A stretch of DNA of 23,683 nt from CALHRB01 sp964473465 (GTDB taxonomy: Bacteria; Bacteroidota; Ignavibacteria; Kapaibacteriales; UBA2268): positions 1 through 23,683 of the forward strand of contig CAYYPE010000021.1 of NCBI GenBank assembly GCA_964473465.1, written 5' to 3'. The notes below the pieces were generated by a model that saw only the letters and a program-made list of their open reading frames with translations, ran no database searches and was not told the DNA's origin. Made by a program: the position numbers and the translations under genes. Below, in pieces: positions 22,701 to 23,683 of this stretch. Within the stretch, counting starts at the first letter, position 1. Each line of letters begins with the position of its first letter.

Positions 22701-23683
22701 CAACCAGCACCACTGCTGACTTGTATATAAGTGAAATTAAATGGAGTCCAACTTCGAAGCATCCCGGAGACTTTGTATGGGTTAGTCAACCTCCTTCTAA
22801 TTTTATTTTAAAAAGGGGTGATAGTATTAAATTACCTGTATATTTCACACCATCTTATGTTAATGAAAGAATTACTACTGTAGATGTAATTTCTGACGCA
22901 GTAACTGGTCCAGAGCCAATAAATTATGTTACAACATCAGACTTTGTAGTCGGCTATGGGTATGAAAGCGGAATAATTAACGATTCAATTAACTATGGGT
23001 TAGTCTTGTTATGTGATGAACCCGTTAGACAATTTAAAATTACCAACACAAGTTCAACGACTGACGCTGTTATTGACAGTGTGGTTATGTATTCCGGAGA
23101 TATTAATAATTTCAGTATCGAGTCGAATTTCCCACAAACGATAGGAGCTCAACAAACAAGAACCTTCAATGTCAGGTTCAAACCCGACAGAACGGGCAAT
23201 TTCAGTGCTCTCGCAAGAATTTACAGTTCGGATGAAATTGGAGATGATCATTACGTCTTATTGCAGGGTGTGGGATATACTGTTCCAGTTAACCTTAAAC
23301 TCAAGGAATATACATCAAATGATAATTTAGCACCTGGCATTGTTATTCCAATCGAAGTTACAGCAACAAGTGGAAATTGGATAGATGCAGGAATAACTGA
23401 GATTCAGTTTGATATGATTTACGATAATAAATGGCTAAAATTTGGCAATGTTGTCAATATCGGTACTAATCTTGACAATAGCTGGCAGATAGTTAGTGCA
23501 GTTGAAACCTCTATTGATGCTAACAGAAATAAAACTACTATCAGGGCAAAAGGAACTAATCCTATTTCCGGAAATGGAGTACTATCCTTATTCCAACCGA
23601 GATTTCAAATTATGTTATCTGATATCAAGGAATTTCCAGTAGAAATAGCAAATATTACTACCTTTTCGAGAGATGTCTGCGTA
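19760..23683 (+). CDS. Giant surface/secreted protein: IgGFc-binding-like domain plus Hydin/choice-of-anchor-D-like repeats, 3' end off window
   Basis: The frame opens with ATG at 19760 and stays open for 1308 codons to the window edge. The N-terminus (YSFFLTAIMFVLFPIIMLS) is an export signal or anchor. Residues about 130-510 match the IgGFc-binding N-terminal type: GREFYIAIPPNE earlier, then AIPTSACGTDYI, FIICATEDNTRVRI, GSRITSDKPIGLISFHKR and DHMCEMIPPVTAWGKKY (Cys274, Pro278). From about 615 to 1175 come about five Ig-like units of roughly 100-115 residues with the ASPM/SPD-2/Hydin or choice-of-anchor-D pattern, each ending in G-x-G (for example GRGV, GVGI, GFGI, GVGY). A further beta-rich region from about 1175 (VPVNLKLKEY, IQFDMIYDNKWLKF) looks like a cohesin-type or similar module. 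In related bacteria such proteins usually end in a T9SS sorting domain; that part is not visible. Binding partner unknown; the IgG name reflects homology only. Confidence 0.85.
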   Translation, partial: MRYFYSFFLTAIMFVLFPIIMLSKIPTPEQMLFNSAQGREFYIAIPPNEADGQPLGNTQERSIDIYVTSSKNCNVTVEIPGLGYKLTKPVQAMKITTFNTFRNETSFQWEVRESEKVLDLGIHVYADQPISVYVMNTRMVTSDGYLAIPTSACGTDYIHLAYYDFFENITGGGERRGAGFIICATEDNTRVRIVLKGVGGAYAKTLGGRKIGDTWTINLNKGQVYCVMGDGNTRGQFDISGSRITSDKPIGLISFHKRTLLPSYDLWNGRDHMCEMIPPVTAWGKKYSTVEFKRNDHGDFFRIIAAQDNTTFTVKWYSLTDGRLIGQAGPHKLNKSGDFMEFIEAYVERNKPNVIESIKGTSVWEADKPVLVMQYSYSAEWDNAAEFDPFMVLVVPTEQFIPSTVFQTPEGGAEFNTNWFNIVAVGDPNDPNQELLKSIILDGKPVWSIVPQFLYNRIPTTDLYWAKIPMTKGAHVIKGNTKFGGYIYGFSEYNSYGWPAAMAINKLDETDTLPPEYYITGECGDYQIRTTEFRTSKNPNDDPRQVDQGIADIFLLEGSYNYELDINNFKPFPVTYDHTFFLKVIDKTKDGKAVFQITDRAGNYSVDSVFYKADKLELNPNVLDFKTVRLTNSKTIKAYLTNTGDSAVVVKEIKLKIGGDFKITNMSKTPEFTLQPKETMEIDVTYTPSKEGLTPNDKDRDTLDIVTKCADFLWPMEGRGVVPRIIVQDWNFGAVVVGKKAFKKDQSGEGLQIQNVGTDVLTITDIIDMTAPFEFKPNYTPALPIVLQPNEMVYLDDVGFAPTATGPFEINVKFVSDAVGIDDIAILKGVGIIPGPRITSKDWEERRVKTIHDSVIHIYNEGTSKVTVTAVKLGAPSPHFRITKVVPDPSISPVALEPIGNPTGVTDIVVFVQFEPQIEGQLNSTVVPEFDPNDNIAPGSVVGDLAGFGILPKIEVIGDTLRPAVLVGTQHPKTAYVTIKSTSTTADLYISEIKWSPTSKHPGDFVWVSQPPSNFILKRGDSIKLPVYFTPSYVNERITTVDVISDAVTGPEPINYVTTSDFVVGYGYESGIINDSINYGLVLLCDEPVRQFKITNTSSTTDAVIDSVVMYSGDINNFSIESNFPQTIGAQQTRTFNVRFKPDRTGNFSALARIYSSDEIGDDHYVLLQGVGYTVPVNLKLKEYTSNDNLAPGIVIPIEVTATSGNWIDAGITEIQFDMIYDNKWLKFGNVVNIGTNLDNSWQIVSAVETSIDANRNKTTIRAKGTNPISGNGVLSLFQPRFQIMLSDIKEFPVEIANITTFSRDVCV

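Overview
This 23.7 kb AT-rich window looks like chromosome of a flagellated member of the Bacteroidota/Chlorobi superphylum, plausibly the Ignavibacteria/Kapabacteria side. Supporting signs are two secreted enzymes ending in type IX secretion (T9SS) sorting domains, a giant protein combining an IgGFc-binding-like region with Hydin/choice-of-anchor-D-like repeats, many TTG/GTG starts, poor Shine-Dalgarno sites, and polar-flagellum genes (flhF, flhG, fliA), which classical gliding Bacteroidetes lack. The lineage is inferred from gene content only.

Left arm (1-3412, minus strand): a tight run reading transketolase N-half, a small lipoprotein, transketolase C-half and a CaCA-family cation/Ca2+ exchanger that is cut by the window edge. 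A 362-bp AT-rich divergent gap follows.

Flagellar block (3775-7329, plus strand): flhF, flhG, an unrecognised two-TM/coiled-coil protein, and the flagellar sigma factor fliA. A near-perfect sigma-28 promoter, TAAAGTTT-N11-GCCGATTA, overlaps the end of flhG. It would make the unknown gene and fliA itself sigma-28 dependent. A hairpin terminator follows fliA.

Middle (7554-15099): a secreted sorbosone/glucose-dehydrogenase-like beta-propeller with a T9SS tail (plus strand) converges with a minus-strand block. In transcription order that block is a secreted S8 subtilase with a T9SS tail, an unknown acidic 337-aa protein, an SPFH/prohibitin-like membrane protein, rsmA and a PAP2-family membrane enzyme. 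The last four are tightly packed.

Right arm (15172-23683): a plus-strand run of an SDR oxidoreductase, a YghO-like GNAT acetyltransferase, a lipoprotein and an exported protein with ten perfect-length MORN repeats fused to a caspase-like protease. It ends at a bidirectional terminator shared with a minus-strand tRNA-Ala(GGC)/tRNA-Asp(GTC) pair. A surface protein of at least 1308 codons then runs off the right edge.

No CRISPR array, insertion sequence, prophage or rRNA was seen. The most notable items are the sigma-28 promoter feeding fliA through an unknown membrane protein, the MORN-caspase fusion, and the lipoprotein lodged between the two transketolase halves.
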